In this document: piece by piece, positions 47,822 through 62,056 of the stretch
How positions within the stretch are numbered: position 1 is the first letter of the stretch
How the letters are laid out: every line of letters begins with the position of its first letter
Assembly (NCBI GenBank): GCA_023053685.1
Contig: JALIGW010000001.1
Span: 68,315,240-68,379,239 of the forward strand
Length of the DNA stretch: 64,000 nucleotides
Direction of reading: 5' to 3'
Source: Diadophis punctatus similis
Lineage: Eukaryota; Chordata; Lepidosauria; Squamata; Dipsadidae
Notes under the pieces: model-generated
Databases searched by the model: none
The model's input: the letters and a program-made list of their open reading frames with translations, nothing else
What the model was told of the DNA's origin: nothing
Translations under genes and position numbers: made by a program

Positions 47822-48844
47822 AACCCCAGCACACAAGGAACAGACTCTATTGTGTCCTGCAGAGCATGCTCCATGTACACTCTTATGCCCACAGAACTCC
47901 AAAACTACATATGTACCAAATGCAAACTAATCAAATTACTAGAAGAAAAAGTAGAAGATCTAGAGAAAAACCTAAACACCCTCAAACTCAATCAACAAAA
48001 CGAGAAACCCCAAACCTCACAAAAAGAACATGCACAAAAAGAACATAAAAATGACCAAGCAACTTCCACTACAGGTAACCCCCCAGAGGAAGAAAGCAGA
48101 TGGACACATGTCACCCACAGAAAAAAACACAAACCAAACACAAAACCACAGTCCAAACCAACCCACCCAGACCCAACCCCACTGACTCTAAGCAACCAAT
48201 ACCAGGGACTTCCAATAGAAGATAACGCACAGACACACAGAAAAGAAGCACCAGAAAGAACGCTCAACAAAGCAGCACCACCAAACACCACTACAACACA
48301 GAAAGAAACTCCCCAAACAACCCCAAGCAAAAAGAAAAGGCGAGTACTGGTAATAGGAGATTCAATCCTCAGAGGAACTGAACCCGCCATCTGTAGACCA
48401 GATAACCAATCCAGAGAGGTATGCTGCCTTCCAGGAGCCAAAATCATAGACGTAGCAGAGAAAGTAACCAAAATAATAAAACCCACAGATTACTACCCCC
48501 TACTATTACTCCATGTAGGAACAAATGACACAAAAAAGAACTTGAAAACAATACAGAACGACTATGAGCAACTAGGCAAGAACGTCAAAAACCTAGGTGC
48601 GCAAGTAGTCTTCTCATCCATACTACCAACAAGAGGAAAACACCCAGCAAGGGAACAAAGAATCCTACAAGTAAACCACTGGCTAAAGGGTTGGTGTCGC
48701 CAAAAAAACTTTGGATTCCTAGACCACGGACTGCACTACCTCCAAGATGGACTTTTGGCAAGGGACGGGTTACATCTCACAAAGACTGGGAAGAATGTCC
48801 TCGGAAAAAGACTGGCCCAACTTGTCAGGAGGGCTTTAAACTAA
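47822..48844 (+). pseudogene. CR1 ORF1, 3' part: zinc finger, coiled coil, esterase
   Basis: The frame continues ORF1 after the provirus. Near the start are paired cysteines (CRAC, then CTKC) typical of the PHD-like finger in CR1 ORF1. A short coiled coil LLEEKVEDLEKNLNTLKLN follows, then a Lys/Thr/Gln/Pro-rich linker. The C-terminal SGNH esterase-like domain carries GDSILRG (nucleophile Ser), HVGTNDT and DGLHLTKTG (catalytic Asp-His). It ends at TAA 48842-48844. Cut from its own start by the virus, it could be made only from a new start. Confidence 0.88.
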
Positions 48845-48858
48845 AATCGCGAGGGTAG

Positions 48859-51771
48859 GGTGACCAATCTACAGGATCCCCGGGGCCCAACTCCAAGCAT
48901 GGACCCCAAGCAAACAAAACAAACAATGAACCAAAAAGGGATGGGGAAGAAAACAAACTCAAACAACAAATAAGAGACAAAGAAATAACACCCACAACCA
49001 GGCACAAAGAACTCAAATGCCTCTACACAAATGCACAAAGCCTAGGGAATAAACAAGGTGAACTTGAAATATTAATGCACGAAGGTACACATGACATAGT
49101 CGGAATAACAGAAACTTGGTGGGATGAATCACATGATTGGAACACACAGATAAAAGGATACAAACTCTTCAAAAAAACCAGATCACATAAAAAAGGAGGT
49201 GGTGTTGCACTGTATATAAAGGACCACTATGTAGCTACAGAGCTACAGGTAACCAAGGAAGAAAACCCATTAGAATGCATTTGGGTCAACATAAAAGAAA
49301 AAAAGAACGACACAACAATAGGAGTATACTACAGACCAACAAACCAAACAGAAACAGTGGACACCCTTTTTACCAACCAGCTAAAGAACATATACAAGAA
49401 AAACAACATTGTAATAATGGGAGACTTCAACTACCCGGATATCAACTGGAAAACCAACTCAGCACCAAGTGAGAAATCTAACAGATTCCTAACCAGCCTA
49501 GCTGACAACTTCATTGTCCAAAAAGTGGAGGAGGGAACTAGAGGGGCAGCCATACTGGATTTAATACTTACAAACAGAGAAGAAACAATAGAAGGAGTTG
49601 AAGCTGCAGGAACACTTGGCGAGAGTGACCACGTAATACTAAAATTCACCATAAAGCAAACACAAATAACTGAACATAACAACACCTATATCCCAGACTT
49701 CAAAAAAGCCGACTTCAATAAACTCAGAGAAAACTTGGGGAAGTTCCCTTGGATGAAAGTACTAAAGGGTAAAACAACTCAAGAAGCCTGGGAGATCCTA
49801 AAAAACACGATCTTAAAAGCCCAGAACACCACAATACCGATGAGGAAGAAAAACAAGAAATCCAAAAGGAAACCAGCATGGCTAAACAAAGACCTCACCG
49901 ATAAACTGAATGAAAAAAAAGATAAATACAAAAAATGGAAAGATGGGCACATAACCAAGGCAGAGTACCAACAGACAGCCAGAATCTGTAAAGAAAAAAT
50001 CAGGACAGCAAAGGCCCAGAATGAACAAAGACTCGCAAAAAAAGTCAAAGACAACAAAAAAAGCTTCTTCCAACACATAAACAACAAGAAAAAAATCAAA
50101 GAAACAGTTGGTCCACTAAGGAGAGAAGACGGCAAAGAAGTAACAGACAACACAGACAAAGCAGAGCTACTGAACACATTCTTCGCATCAGTCTTCACAC
50201 AAAAGGAAACTGCAGCTCAACTACCCAGCAACACAAAAATAAAAAACAGATTCGAAGCAAGACTCAACCTAAGCAAAAATACAGTAAGAGATCACCTATC
50301 TGAACTTAATGAATACAAAGCACCAGGACCTGATGGATTACACCCCAGAGTCCTAAAAGAACTAGCAGAAGTCATTTCGGAACCACTGCACCACATCTTC
50401 CACAAATCCTGGAACACAGGGGAACTCCCCGAGGACTGGAAAAGAGCTGATGTGGTCCCCATCTACAAAAAAGGTAAAAAAACAGACCCAGGAAACTACA
50501 GACCAATCAGCCTAACATCAATACCTGGGAAAATACTGGAAAAAATAATTAAAAACCAGATCTCACATCATCTAGAAACAAACCAAGTAATAACCAACAG
50601 CCAACACGGATTTGTTAAGAACAAGTCATGCCAAACCAACCTCATTTCATTTTTCAACACTGTGACCAAATTAGTAGACCAGCGAAATGCAGTAGACATC
50701 ATATACCTGGACTTCAGCAAAGCATTTGACAAAGTAGACCACAACCTACTTCTTCATAAGCTAGAAAAAAGCGGGATAGACAGCTACACAACCAGATGGA
50801 TTAACAACTGGCTGACCAACCGTACCCAACGAGTAGTCCTCAATGGCTCTAAGTCCACATGGAGAGAAGTAAGCAGTGGCGTACCACAAGGTTCCGTCCT
50901 AGGCCCAGTACTCTTTAATATCTTCATAAATGACCTAGATGAGGGAATAGCAGGAGAACTAACCAAATTTGCAGACGATACCAAGCTGGCGGGAGTAGCA
51001 AACACCCCAGAGGACAGACTCAAAATCCAGAGGGACCTTGACAGACTCGAACACTGGGCCCAAACCAATAAAATGAAATTTAACACGGAGAAAAGTAAAA
51101 TTCTACACCTAGGTAAGAAGAATCAAAAATACACATACAAACTGGGTGAAACCACACTCAATAGCAGCGATTGCGAGAGGGATCTTGGAGTCTTGGTAGA
51201 CAGCCAACTAAATATGAGCCAGCAGTGTGCAGCAGCAGCCAAAAAGGCCAACGCAGTCCTGAGCTGCATAAATAGAGGGATACAATCAAGGACCAGAGAG
51301 GTACTAGTACCACTCTATAAAGCCTTGGTCAGACCACACCTAGAGTACTGCATCCAGTTTTGGTCACCACACTACAAAAAAGACATTGAAACCCTAGAGA
51401 AAGTGCAGAAGAGAGCAACCAGGATGATAAAGGGTCTGGAAAATAAAACATACAAAGAGCGGTTGCAGGAACTGAGCTTGGCCAGTCTGGCGAAGAGAAG
51501 GACCAGGGGTGACATGATAGCAGTGTTCCAATACTTGAGGGGATGCCACAGAGAGGAGGGGAGCAGGCTGTTCTCTATAGCACCAGAAAGCCAAACAAGG
51601 AATAACGGATGGAAGCTGACCAAGGAGAGATTCAACCTGGAAGTGAGGAGAAACTTTCTGACGGTGAGAGCGATCAACCAGTGGAACAGCTTGCCAGCGG
51701 AGGTTGTGAGAGCCCCAACACTTGCAACCTTCAAGAGAAGACTGGACTGCCATCTGTCTCAAATGGTGTAG
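48859..51771 (+). CDS. CR1 ORF2: endonuclease and reverse transcriptase
   Basis: The frame opens at 48859, just after an in-frame TAG and 14 bp past the ORF1 stop, and runs uninterrupted to 51771. The first ATG is at 49075. The endonuclease start (KCLYTNAQSLGNKQGELE, 49015-49068), with its conserved Asn, lies upstream of it. Then come VGITETWWDES (catalytic Glu region), KKGGGVALYI, GVYYRPTN, IIMGDFNYPDINW-like and GESDHVIL (Asp-His). The RT has APGPDGLHPRVL, YRPISLTSIPGKILEK, IIYLDFSKAFDKVDHNLL and SSGVPQGSVLGPVLFNIF, with the catalytic FADDTKLAG near 50970-50996. A thumb and C-terminal domain (RTRGDMIAVFQYLRG) complete it. It has all key motifs; how translation starts is open. Confidence 0.93.
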   Translation, partial: GDQSTGSPGPNSKHGPQANKTNNEPKRDGEENKLKQQIRDKEITPTTRHKELKCLYTNAQSLGNKQGELEILMHEGTHDIVGITETWWDESHDWNTQIKGYKLFKKTRSHKKGGGVALYIKDHYVATELQVTKEENPLECIWVNIKEKKNDTTIGVYYRPTNQTETVDTLFTNQLKNIYKKNNIVIMGDFNYPDINWKTNSAPSEKSNRFLTSLADNFIVQKVEEGTRGAAILDLILTNREETIEGVEAAGTLGESDHVILKFTIKQTQITEHNNTYIPDFKKADFNKLRENLGKFPWMKVLKGKTTQEAWEILKNTILKAQNTTIPMRKKNKKSKRKPAWLNKDLTDKLNEKKDKYKKWKDGHITKAEYQQTARICKEKIRTAKAQNEQRLAKKVKDNKKSFFQHINNKKKIKETVGPLRREDGKEVTDNTDKAELLNTFFASVFTQKETAAQLPSNTKIKNRFEARLNLSKNTVRDHLSELNEYKAPGPDGLHPRVLKELAEVISEPLHHIFHKSWNTGELPEDWKRADVVPIYKKGKKTDPGNYRPISLTSIPGKILEKIIKNQISHHLETNQVITNSQHGFVKNKSCQTNLISFFNTVTKLVDQRNAVDIIYLDFSKAFDKVDHNLLLHKLEKSGIDSYTTRWINNWLTNRTQRVVLNGSKSTWREVSSGVPQGSVLGPVLFNIFINDLDEGIAGELTKFADDTKLAGVANTPEDRLKIQRDLDRLEHWAQTNKMKFNTEKSKILHLGKKNQKYTYKLGETTLNSSDCERDLGVLVDSQLNMSQQCAAAAKKANAVLSCINRGIQSRTREVLVPLYKALVRPHLEYCIQFWSPHYKKDIETLEKVQKRATRMIKGLENKTYKERLQELSLASLAKRRTRGDMIAVFQYLRGCHREEGSRLFSIAPESQTRNNGWKLTKERFNLEVRRNFLTVRAINQWNSLPAEVVRAPTLATFKRRLDCHLSQMV

Positions 51772-51850
51772 GAACTCCTGCTTGAGCAGGGGGTTGGACT
51801 AGATGACCTACAAGGTCCCTTCCAACTCTAATAATAAATCTAAATCTAAA

Positions 51851-52540
51851 GGACAAGGCAACTCTCCCAGTGTCCCTTGAAATGCCATTCAGAGTCCCAT
51901 CTTCAAGTGGGAATGGAATCACTCTCTTGTATCTCTAGTAAGCCCCAGCATCAATGACTTGGCAGGGTGTTGTGGTTGATTAAGAACTGGAAATGGTTGT
52001 CTCCCTTGGCTGGAGTATTCTACTGTCTACCCCAACCCATTCCCCTGACTTGGTTGTTAAATTTTATGTAGCTAACATTTTAAACAACTCGGCTGCAAAA
52101 ACTGGACCAAATTACTTAAATAACAACACTGAAGCACCACCCTTTCAGTGAAATACAATCCTCTACAAATTATCGCTGTTTCCAGTTGCAAACGGTATCT
52201 CTCTTACTAGGACTGAATTCCTGAATTACTTATTGATCCACATCATGTCCATTGCTGATTCTAACATTATTACTGCAGCTTTTCCAAAGTGTTACCTGAA
52301 TCAGATAAGATATCAGGTTAATTGGTAATAAGGCTGTCTATGGCTACTAGTCACAAGGATGCTGGCTATTTATTACTTCTAGTATCATTAGGCTTCTAAA
52401 TACCAGTTGCTAGGAAACACAAGGAGAATGGTGCTATTGCACTCCTGTCCTGCTGAGGACATCCCATTGACACCTGATTGGACACAACAGGAATAGAATG
52501 CTGACTAGATAAACCTTTGGTTTGAGACAGCTTGCAGGAT
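51851..52540. other. Unassigned sequence
   Basis: No supported feature. Confidence 0.45.
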
Positions 52541-52733
<193 letters not shown>

Positions 52734-53403
52734 AAGCTAAATATCATATTCTTAACAATGGCACTTCTTTCAAATATCTGTTGCTGCTATTGTTTTTCCA
52801 ACTCTGTTAAAGAGAAGCAAAAATTCAAAAATTCATTCCTGATAAATATATTTTGATAGGTAGTTTGCACCACCCACTTTGAAGTTGGTGACAATGCAGA
52901 CTCTTGAAGGATGAGATATTCTTTTTCTTTTGTTTGCTAAGGTTTTTTTTTAAATACCCGATTAGTGGCAGCAGTAATGAAAATGCAAGTAACCTTCACA
53001 CTGCTGGCATTTGCTTCTAAGCTAGCACACATCTGAAAGCTGGAAGATAAAGTAAGGAAGGACAAGTATCTTTTCCCGATAGCTTACTTCAGTTTTTTTT
53101 TATAATGAGTTTGATAGGAAATTGCAAGAAAAGGATAAGGTTGGGCTTGAGTTTATGTCATTTTCAAGCTAGAGTAAGCTGAGAATTTCTTAAGAACTCT
53201 CGATCCTATTTTAGCTTTTCCACATGATATAGCATAATGATCAACATTCATGCTGAAGCAGAAGCTAGTTTAATGCTTCCATTTTTATGTCTCTAGTCTA
53301 ACTTCACTCCTTACAATCAATAAAGAATGAGTGGACTCTACAAAAGGGCTGCACTTGCAAGCTGGAACAGCTAGGTACTTCCTTTTCTGCCCAGTGCCTT
53401 TAT
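52734..53403. other. Unassigned sequence
   Basis: No supported feature. Confidence 0.45.
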
Positions 53404-53465
53404 AATTAGTGTAAGGTGACCAGACGTCCCGCTTTTGGCGGGACAGTCCCGCTTTTTAATAATCC

Positions 53466-54132
53466 CGCTCTACATGGGGCTACCCTTGAAGAGTATCCGG
53501 AGACTTCAGTTGGTGCAAAATGCGGCTGCGCGTGCTGTGGTGGGTGTGCCAAGGTACACCCACGTGACATCGATACTCCGCCAGCTGCATTGGTTGCCCA
53601 TCGGTCTCCGGGTCCAATTCAAGGTGTTGATCACCATCTTTAAAGCCCTTCATGGCTTGGGACCAGGTTATCTACGGGACCGCATTCTGCCTCATACTTC
53701 CCTTCGACCGGTTAGGGCCCACAGAGTGGGCCTCCTCCAGGTCCCGTCGGCCAAACAATGCCGGCTGGCGGGCCCAAGGGGGAGAGCCTTCTCTGTGGCT
53801 GGCCCTGTGCTCTGGAACCAACTTCCACCAGAGACCCGAACTATCCCCACTCTGTTGGCCTTCCGGAAAGCTGTTAAGACATGGCTTTTCCTGCAGGCGG
53901 GGGGTAGAGCTTAATTCATTCGAGCCCACCCCCCAAGTATGTATGATGTTGAATGGTTGGTGATGATTCTTTTTATATTGTGTTTTAATTTTTATATTTG
54001 CTTTTAATTAACTTTTTAGATTTTGGTTATTCTTGTATTTTCTCACTGTTGTACGCCGCCCTGAGTCCTTAGGGAGTTGGGCGGCATATAAGAATTCCAA
54101 AATAAATAAAATAAATAAATAAATAAATAAAT
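53466..54132 (+). mobile_element. L2-like LINE 3' end inside the transposon
   Basis: The frame 53435-53914 contains RLQLVQNAAARAVVGVPRYT, LHWLPIGLRVQFKVLITIFK and ALHGLGPGYLRD, the conserved C-terminal block of this LINE family. The 3' end GCCGCCCTGAGTCC, then GGGCGGCATATAAGAATTCC and an AAAT array (54103-54132) follow. It is 5'-truncated. It is the best preserved copy of the family also seen at 1740-3640 and 11641-12600. Confidence 0.85.
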
Positions 54133-54254
54133 TTGTCCCGTGTCCCACGGCATTTCAAAAAAGTCCCGCTTTTAAAATTGAATTTGCCCTGCACACCCCT
54201 CTGCCTCCTGCCTCGCCTGCCTCCTCCTGCCGGGCAGGGAGGGAGGGCAGTGAG

Positions 54255-54557
54255 AGGGGCAGTGGCGGTCTTGCCTGTTTGTTGCCGCAGAGCCGAAGAA
54301 GCTGGTGGCGTTCACGGCGCGGGGCTTCTCCCGCCCGCTTTCCCCGGCCGCTGGGATGCCGCCATTTGCGTTCTTTTGCCCTCTGTGCAAGCAGAACGCT
54401 TTGCACATGCGCAGAGGGCAAAAGGACTCAAATGGCGGCATCCCGGCGGCCGTGGAAAGCGAGCGGGGGAAGCCCCGTGCCACGAATGCCACCAGCTTCT
54501 TCGGCTCTGCGGCGACGAACAGGTAAGCCTGGGCCGGTAGGAACCCACCCCTGGCTG
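54255..54557. mobile_element. GC-rich hAT foldback element
   Basis: The right end GGTAGGAACCCACCCCTG is the shared hAT terminus. The left end CAGTGGCGGTCTTGCC is a decayed complement. The arms GCAGAGCCGAAGAAGCTGGT and ACCAGCTTCTTCGGCTCTGC fold on each other. I did not find matching 8-bp flanks. The stacked frames on both strands are mirror artefacts. Confidence 0.8.
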
Positions 54558-54702
54558 CAATGAAGGGGGGGTGTTTGGGGGGTGCACAAAGCTGCAGGAT
54601 AAGAGAGACGGACCCCTCCCATCTTGCTCCCCTAGAAACCCCCCCCCCCATCAATGGTGTCTCGCTTTACAAACATTAAAATCTGGTCACCTTAAATTAG
54701 TG

Positions 54703-55041
54703 CCAAAACTAAATAGGTTTTGGTGTCAACCATAAAGTACCTCATTTGTCCAGGTTAAGAGCTGAACTCTTCTTGATATATCAGTTATGGTATGGCTACA
54801 ATTACTACAAAATTATAAAAGAGTGCATTGGGGTTGTTTTACATCTTGAATTGTGTACAGTTTGCTATTATTGTTCATTACTTTGAATGAAAAGCAAAGA
54901 ACAAATCTTATTTCAGGGGCAGCTGATTATGCCTACAGACTCATTTTCAGCACTTGTTGCAGGTTCATGGAAGGAGTTAGTGGAAATGCGGCCTCACGAC
55001 TGCATCAGCCAATAGGGAAATGGTGTTTTCTTTTGCTGTGT
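54703..55041. other. Unassigned sequence
   Basis: No supported feature. Confidence 0.45.
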
Positions 55042-55056
55042 AAAAATTAGGCTACA

Positions 55057-56118
55057 TAGAAATCATAGATAGATTTTGTTGTTACAGAAATGGCTAGTTT
55101 CTATTATTATGAAAAAGTAAAAAAATACTGGCAGAACAAAAAAATATGGATAGATACAATTGAGAAAGCCAATCAGTTTTATGAACGATATGTAGAGAAG
55201 GAATTAGAAAGTAGTGAAGTTTTAGAGTCCAAAAGTCAGGAGGAACAGAATTAGATAAAATTTTATTAGGACAAGAAAGGAAAATAATAACCAAATTATA
55301 TAAATTTTTGTTAAAATATAGAATGGAGGAAGAAGTAGTAAAAGGAAACATGATTAGCTGGGCCAAGAACCTTGGGCATAATATAACTCTGGAACAATGG
55401 GATAGACTTTGGAATAAAAATTATAAACTTACAAAAGCAACTACTTACAAAGAAAACTTTCATAAGATGTATTATAGAGGGCATTAACCCCCAGCAAGAT
55501 TGGCCAAAATGTATTCAAATTTATCTCCCAAATGTTGGAAGTGTAACTACAAAATTGGATCATATTATCATATGTGGTGGACTTGCCCCGTCACAAAGAA
55601 ATTTTGGCGTAAAATTCAAAAATGGTTAGAGGAAATTACTGAACAAAAAATAAATTTGAATCCTGAAATATTTCTGCTGGGAATACTGGATCAAAAAATG
55701 GATAAGAAATACTATTATATCATATTGCATATACTTACAGCAGCCAGAATTAGCCTTGTACAGTACTGGAAACAAATCAATACACCCACTGAAAATATAA
55801 TAATTAGGAAAACCCTTGATTGTGCTGAACTAGATAAAATGACTATGGAACTAAATGAAAGAGAGGATTCGGAATACTATGAAATTTGGAGTAAAATGTA
55901 CAATTGGCTTGAAAAGAGAAATCAAATTAGTAAATAATTAAATTAGTACTGATGCTTTTTTTTAGTTTGACTAGGATGTAAATATAAATGAAAATATTAT
56001 GAAAATATTATAATTGTACAAAGGAATAGCAATTAATTTCCTTCCCTAATTTCTCTAATATTTGCTTTTGTATTCTCTTTGTATGTTATATTATAAACTA
56101 ATAAAACTATATACGTAA
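55057..56118 (+). mobile_element. L1 LINE, 5'-truncated, with 15-bp duplication
   Basis: The frame 55500-55937 carries SPKCWKCNYKIGSYYHMWWT and CPVTKKFWRKI, the Cys-rich C-terminal domain of L1 ORF2, then TAARISLVQYWK. Further ORF2 residues lie upstream at 55350-55490 in another frame (WAKNLGHNITLEQWDRLW). A 15-bp target duplication AAAAATTAGGCTACA flanks the copy (55042-55056, 56119-56133), and a short A run ends it. The duplication is intact, so the insertion is fairly young although the ORF is broken. Confidence 0.9.
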
Positions 56119-56459
56119 AAAAATTAGGCTACAGCATCTCGTTCTTTGATATTATTCTTGCCACTGTTGTGCTGTTGTAATATATAAGCAATATCTGACC
56201 AAATTTTGGAGGTGCTTTAAGAACTAAAGTGTTTTATGGGAGTATATGTCTGGGTTGTAAGCTCTTTTTTGGGGGGGATCATAACTTCAAGCAGTCACTG
56301 AGCGACCAATCGGAAGTCAAGGACTGCCTATACTTCTTTTGTAGAACCTTGTTCACAGCAGTAACTTTTGAAATGTGAAAGGTATTAATTGGAACTAGGC
56401 TTAAAAAGTGCAGCTATTTTAATCCTTAGGACAATCATTAATGTTACTAATTATCTTCA

Positions 56460-56630
<171 letters not shown>

Positions 56631-56841
56631 CCTCTTCCCTTGGTGATAAAAGAAAGAATTTACAAGAGGAAGATAACTATAAGATCGAATAGCCTGGAAT
56701 TGATAGGTAGATCTTTCATTCCTGGGCTGTAAAACTCCAGACATCTATGAGATGGCAGCAAAGAGATATTAAAAACATATTTTTTTACTCTATCCAGTGC
56801 AATCCAAATATGCATGCTGCTTGTTTTGTCAACAACTGCCT

Positions 56842-57156
56842 CAGTGGTTGGTTGCTAACGGTTCGGACCAGTTCACCCAAACCGTTATCTCTGACTCCAA
56901 GCCGAGAGCGAACCGGTTCTCTGTATCTGTGAAAGTGGGCCTGCCCGCCCGCCCCTGGGTTATACTGACCTTTATCTCTGCTTCCGAAGCCCAGATAATC
57001 AGGGGCGACAGATTGAATTGCTGCTCCGCAGCTGTTTTCCTTGCTCCTTGCCTAGTTTCCAACACGGAAGTTCTATTTCCTCTGAACTGCGCACGCGCAC
57101 GCAGCAAAGTGAGCACTCAGCGAACCTGTTGTAAAGCTGGTAGCAACCCACCACTG
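56842..57156. mobile_element. hAT miniature element, 315 bp
   Basis: It starts CAGTGGTTGGTTGCTAACGG and ends CTGGTAGCAACCCACCACTG. An exact 8-bp duplication AACTGCCT flanks it (56834-56841, 57157-57164). It is non-coding; the frames on both strands lack motifs. Confidence 0.92.
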
Positions 57157-57164
57157 AACTGCCT

Positions 57165-58149
57165 CCTTTGAAGTCTTCTCGCTTTTTGGAGGCAGGAAAA
57201 AAGCAGATTATGCTATTTTGTGCACAACAGAGCTTCTCTGAAAGAAATTTCTGGAGAAGCATAAAACGTGTAGTTTTGAAATTTAGATACATTAAATTAA
57301 TGAAAGTGGGACTGGATAGAACTCAGAATCTACTTCAGTTTGCATAGTTTTTTTGTCAACTCTCCATTTTGATTATTTATTAGTCAAATTTATAGAGCCA
57401 TCTCAGAAAAGTATACCTGAGCAGCATACCATAGTAAAAAAAAAGAATATATATATTAATGCACATATAGATTATGCAGAGGATGGGAGTGTTGAAATGG
57501 TTGAATTGCAAAAGAATATAGAAGCTCTTTAACAGTAGTTTCTTCTACATGTTAGAAGCACTAAAACATTGCCTGCCTCTGTGATTTTAAAATACAAGAG
57601 ACGAGTGAAAGGATGTGAAGCAATCGTATTATATTCTATGGCTTTTAGATTAGTGTACTTAGACAAATCTTGTACTTAACAGAAACAGCACCATCTGCTG
57701 GCATTTAATATTTCATAATTCTATAAATCAGTATGCTGTTGTTTTATATCCATGCAGATGGCCGCTAAAGAGACTTTGTGTCTTGCTGTCCATTTCTGGC
57801 ATGGATTAAAAAAAAATCATAATAAAGAATACCCTGGTAGTAATTGTTGAACTTATAATATGAAGAATAATAGAATTGGTGAATGGAAGAGAATTCAGTA
57901 TGAATGGAACAATATTTAAGATTCATGTTCTCCCTCCACACAAGCTAAGCTGGGCTAGGGAGTCTTGAAAGATACGGATAAGCTTCAATATTTGATATTA
58001 AATTTATTTTAATGAAATCTATTAAGGATCTCTTTTCCATATTTTCATGAATCTCAGTATTATTCATAAATTAGTGGTTCATAAATAAAAGTACCAGCAG
58101 CTATATTGCAATAGGTATCTGATCATACTATTCTAAAATATTAAAAATC
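57165..58149. other. Unassigned sequence
   Basis: No supported feature. Confidence 0.45.
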
Positions 58150-60699
<2,550 letters not shown>

Positions 60700-60791
60700 C
60701 AATAGTGGGTTCTAAAACCCTTTAGTACCGGTTCGCGTGCGCGCACTACCGGTTCTTAGAACCAGTCCAAACCAGGAGCAACCCACCGCTG
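60700..60791. mobile_element. hAT miniature element, 92 bp
   Basis: It starts CAATAGTGGGTTCTAAAA and ends GAGCAACCCACCGCTG. An exact 8-bp duplication GTTTTATG flanks it (60692-60699, 60792-60799). The interior has two ACCGGTTC motifs around a CGCGTGCGCGC core. Confidence 0.9.
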
Positions 60792-61037
60792 GTTTTATGG
60801 CTAAAAGCAATATTGCAGACTAATTCTAAAGTTAAGGACAATTTGTGGCTTTGATCATTTTTTTTAAAAAAATACTACTTGGATTAGCATTTCCTCCATG
60901 CACAAAGTTAAATCTACAGTCTTGCAGTTCTGTAAACTGTAATTTGGACCAACCATTTACCAGTATTAGAATTACTTCAAAAATCAGCATTATATTTTCT
61001 CAGTATACTATAACTTTACTGTACTTGATAGGAAGCT

Positions 61038-61040
61038 TAC

Positions 61041-61078
<38 letters not shown>

Positions 61079-61100
61079 TTACATGCACATACACATACAC
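61038..61100. repeat. (ACATAC)n short array
   Basis: Six-base ACATAC units with one ACTTACATGC interruption. Confidence 0.9.
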
Positions 61101-61580
61101 AGAAATGAGAAAGGAAGGTTTTAAACAGAAATAGCACTATCCGAATTTCTACAGACAAAAATGCTAAAACTGACTTTACAGTTAAGGATATAATAAATAC
61201 AATTAACACTAAGGTCTGACTTACTCTTGATTATAATTATGCGGTCAAACACTGATTTGCACAAACTTCGTATGACATTTGTAAATCAAACAATCGTAAT
61301 AAAATTCAGGCTGCATTATCCAAAAAAATGTAAGTAGGAGGAGCGCATACTTCTTTATCTACTGATTTCAAATAATGTACTGTGTCAAATTTACAAAATA
61401 AATTAATTATATCATTTTGCTTTCAATGAAGTTCTGACGATTAATCAAAATATCTCTAAAAATCAGTAAGGAATCTTTTTAGCTGGATTTGGTTTCGATG
61501 CAGGGTTTTTTTGCAACAATATGTAGGTAGTTTACTACACATGCTGCATATAGTACCAGGACCTGAAGGAAGAACTAGAG

Positions 61581-61668
61581 CAGTGGTCTCCAACCTTGGC
61601 AACTTTAAGACTTGTGGACTTCACTTGAAGTCCACAAGTCTTAAAGTTGCCAAGGTTGGAGACCCCTG
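61581..61668. mobile_element. hAT mini-hairpin element, 88 bp
   Basis: The whole element is a palindrome. CAGTGGTCTCCAACCTTGGC is mirrored by GCCAAGGTTGGAGACCCCTG, and TTGTGGACTTCA meets TGAAGTCCACAA at the centre. The flanks AACTAGAG and AATTAGAG are an 8-bp duplication with one difference. Confidence 0.92.
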
Positions 61669-61820
61669 AATTAGAGGATGTGAAAATAAAGTCAGAGTGT
61701 GAATGCTAAATTGGGAGAGTGAGTCCAACAGATCCCGGGAACAACACCATAGCTGTCTGTACAGAAGAGTTCAATGCTAAGAACAGCTAAGATCCTGCAC
61801 AGAAACTCCAGACTTATGTA

Positions 61821-62050
61821 TAGCAATAGCACTTTACTTATATACCGCTTCATAGTGCTTTACAGCCCTCTCTAAGCGGTTTACAGAGTTCAGCATATTG
61901 CCCCCAACAATCTGGGTCCTCATTTTACCGACCTCAAAAGAATGGAAGGCTGAGTCAACCTTGAGCCTAGTGAGATTTGAACAGCTGAACTGCTGAACTA
62001 GCAGTCAGCCTGCAGTCGCAGCATTTAACCACTGCACCACTTCAGCTCCT
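61821..62050 (-). mobile_element. tRNA-derived SINE
   Basis: Same family as 23937-24208. On the minus strand GTGGTGCAGTGGTTAAATGC is the A-box region and CAGTTCAAATCTC the B-box region. It ends at GCGGTATATAAG and a short tail. AGACTT on both sides (61810-61815, 62051-62056) is a plausible target duplication. Confidence 0.85.
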
Positions 62051-62056
62051 AGACTT

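Larger units (their letters stand above)
38990..51850 (+). mobile_element. Nearly full-length CR1 LINE, split by a retrovirus
   Basis: Probable 5' UTR at about 38990-39716, ORF1 at 39717-39794 plus 47822-48844, ORF2 frame at 48859-51771 and 3' UTR to about 51850. The 3' end has TTGGACTAGATGACCTACAA and an AATCTAAATCTAAA tail. Only the provirus 39795-47820 interrupts it. Both ORFs are otherwise open, so this CR1 was probably intact or close to it when the virus landed. The 5' boundary is an estimate. Confidence 0.85.
53412..54694. mobile_element. DNA transposon with two insertions
   Basis: The ends TAAGGTGACCAGACG and TCTGGTCACCTTA form an inverted repeat flanked by an exact 8-bp duplication AATTAGTG (53404-53411, 54695-54702). 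The left part repeats GTCCCGCTTTT. The same phrase resumes at 54133 after a LINE insertion, and a GC-rich foldback element lies at 54255-54557. The core is non-coding; hAT-type by duplication length. Confidence 0.85.

Noticed and set aside
54133..54654. Several overlapping Ala/Gly/Arg-rich frames
   Set aside because: Foldback element mirror frames, not a gene.
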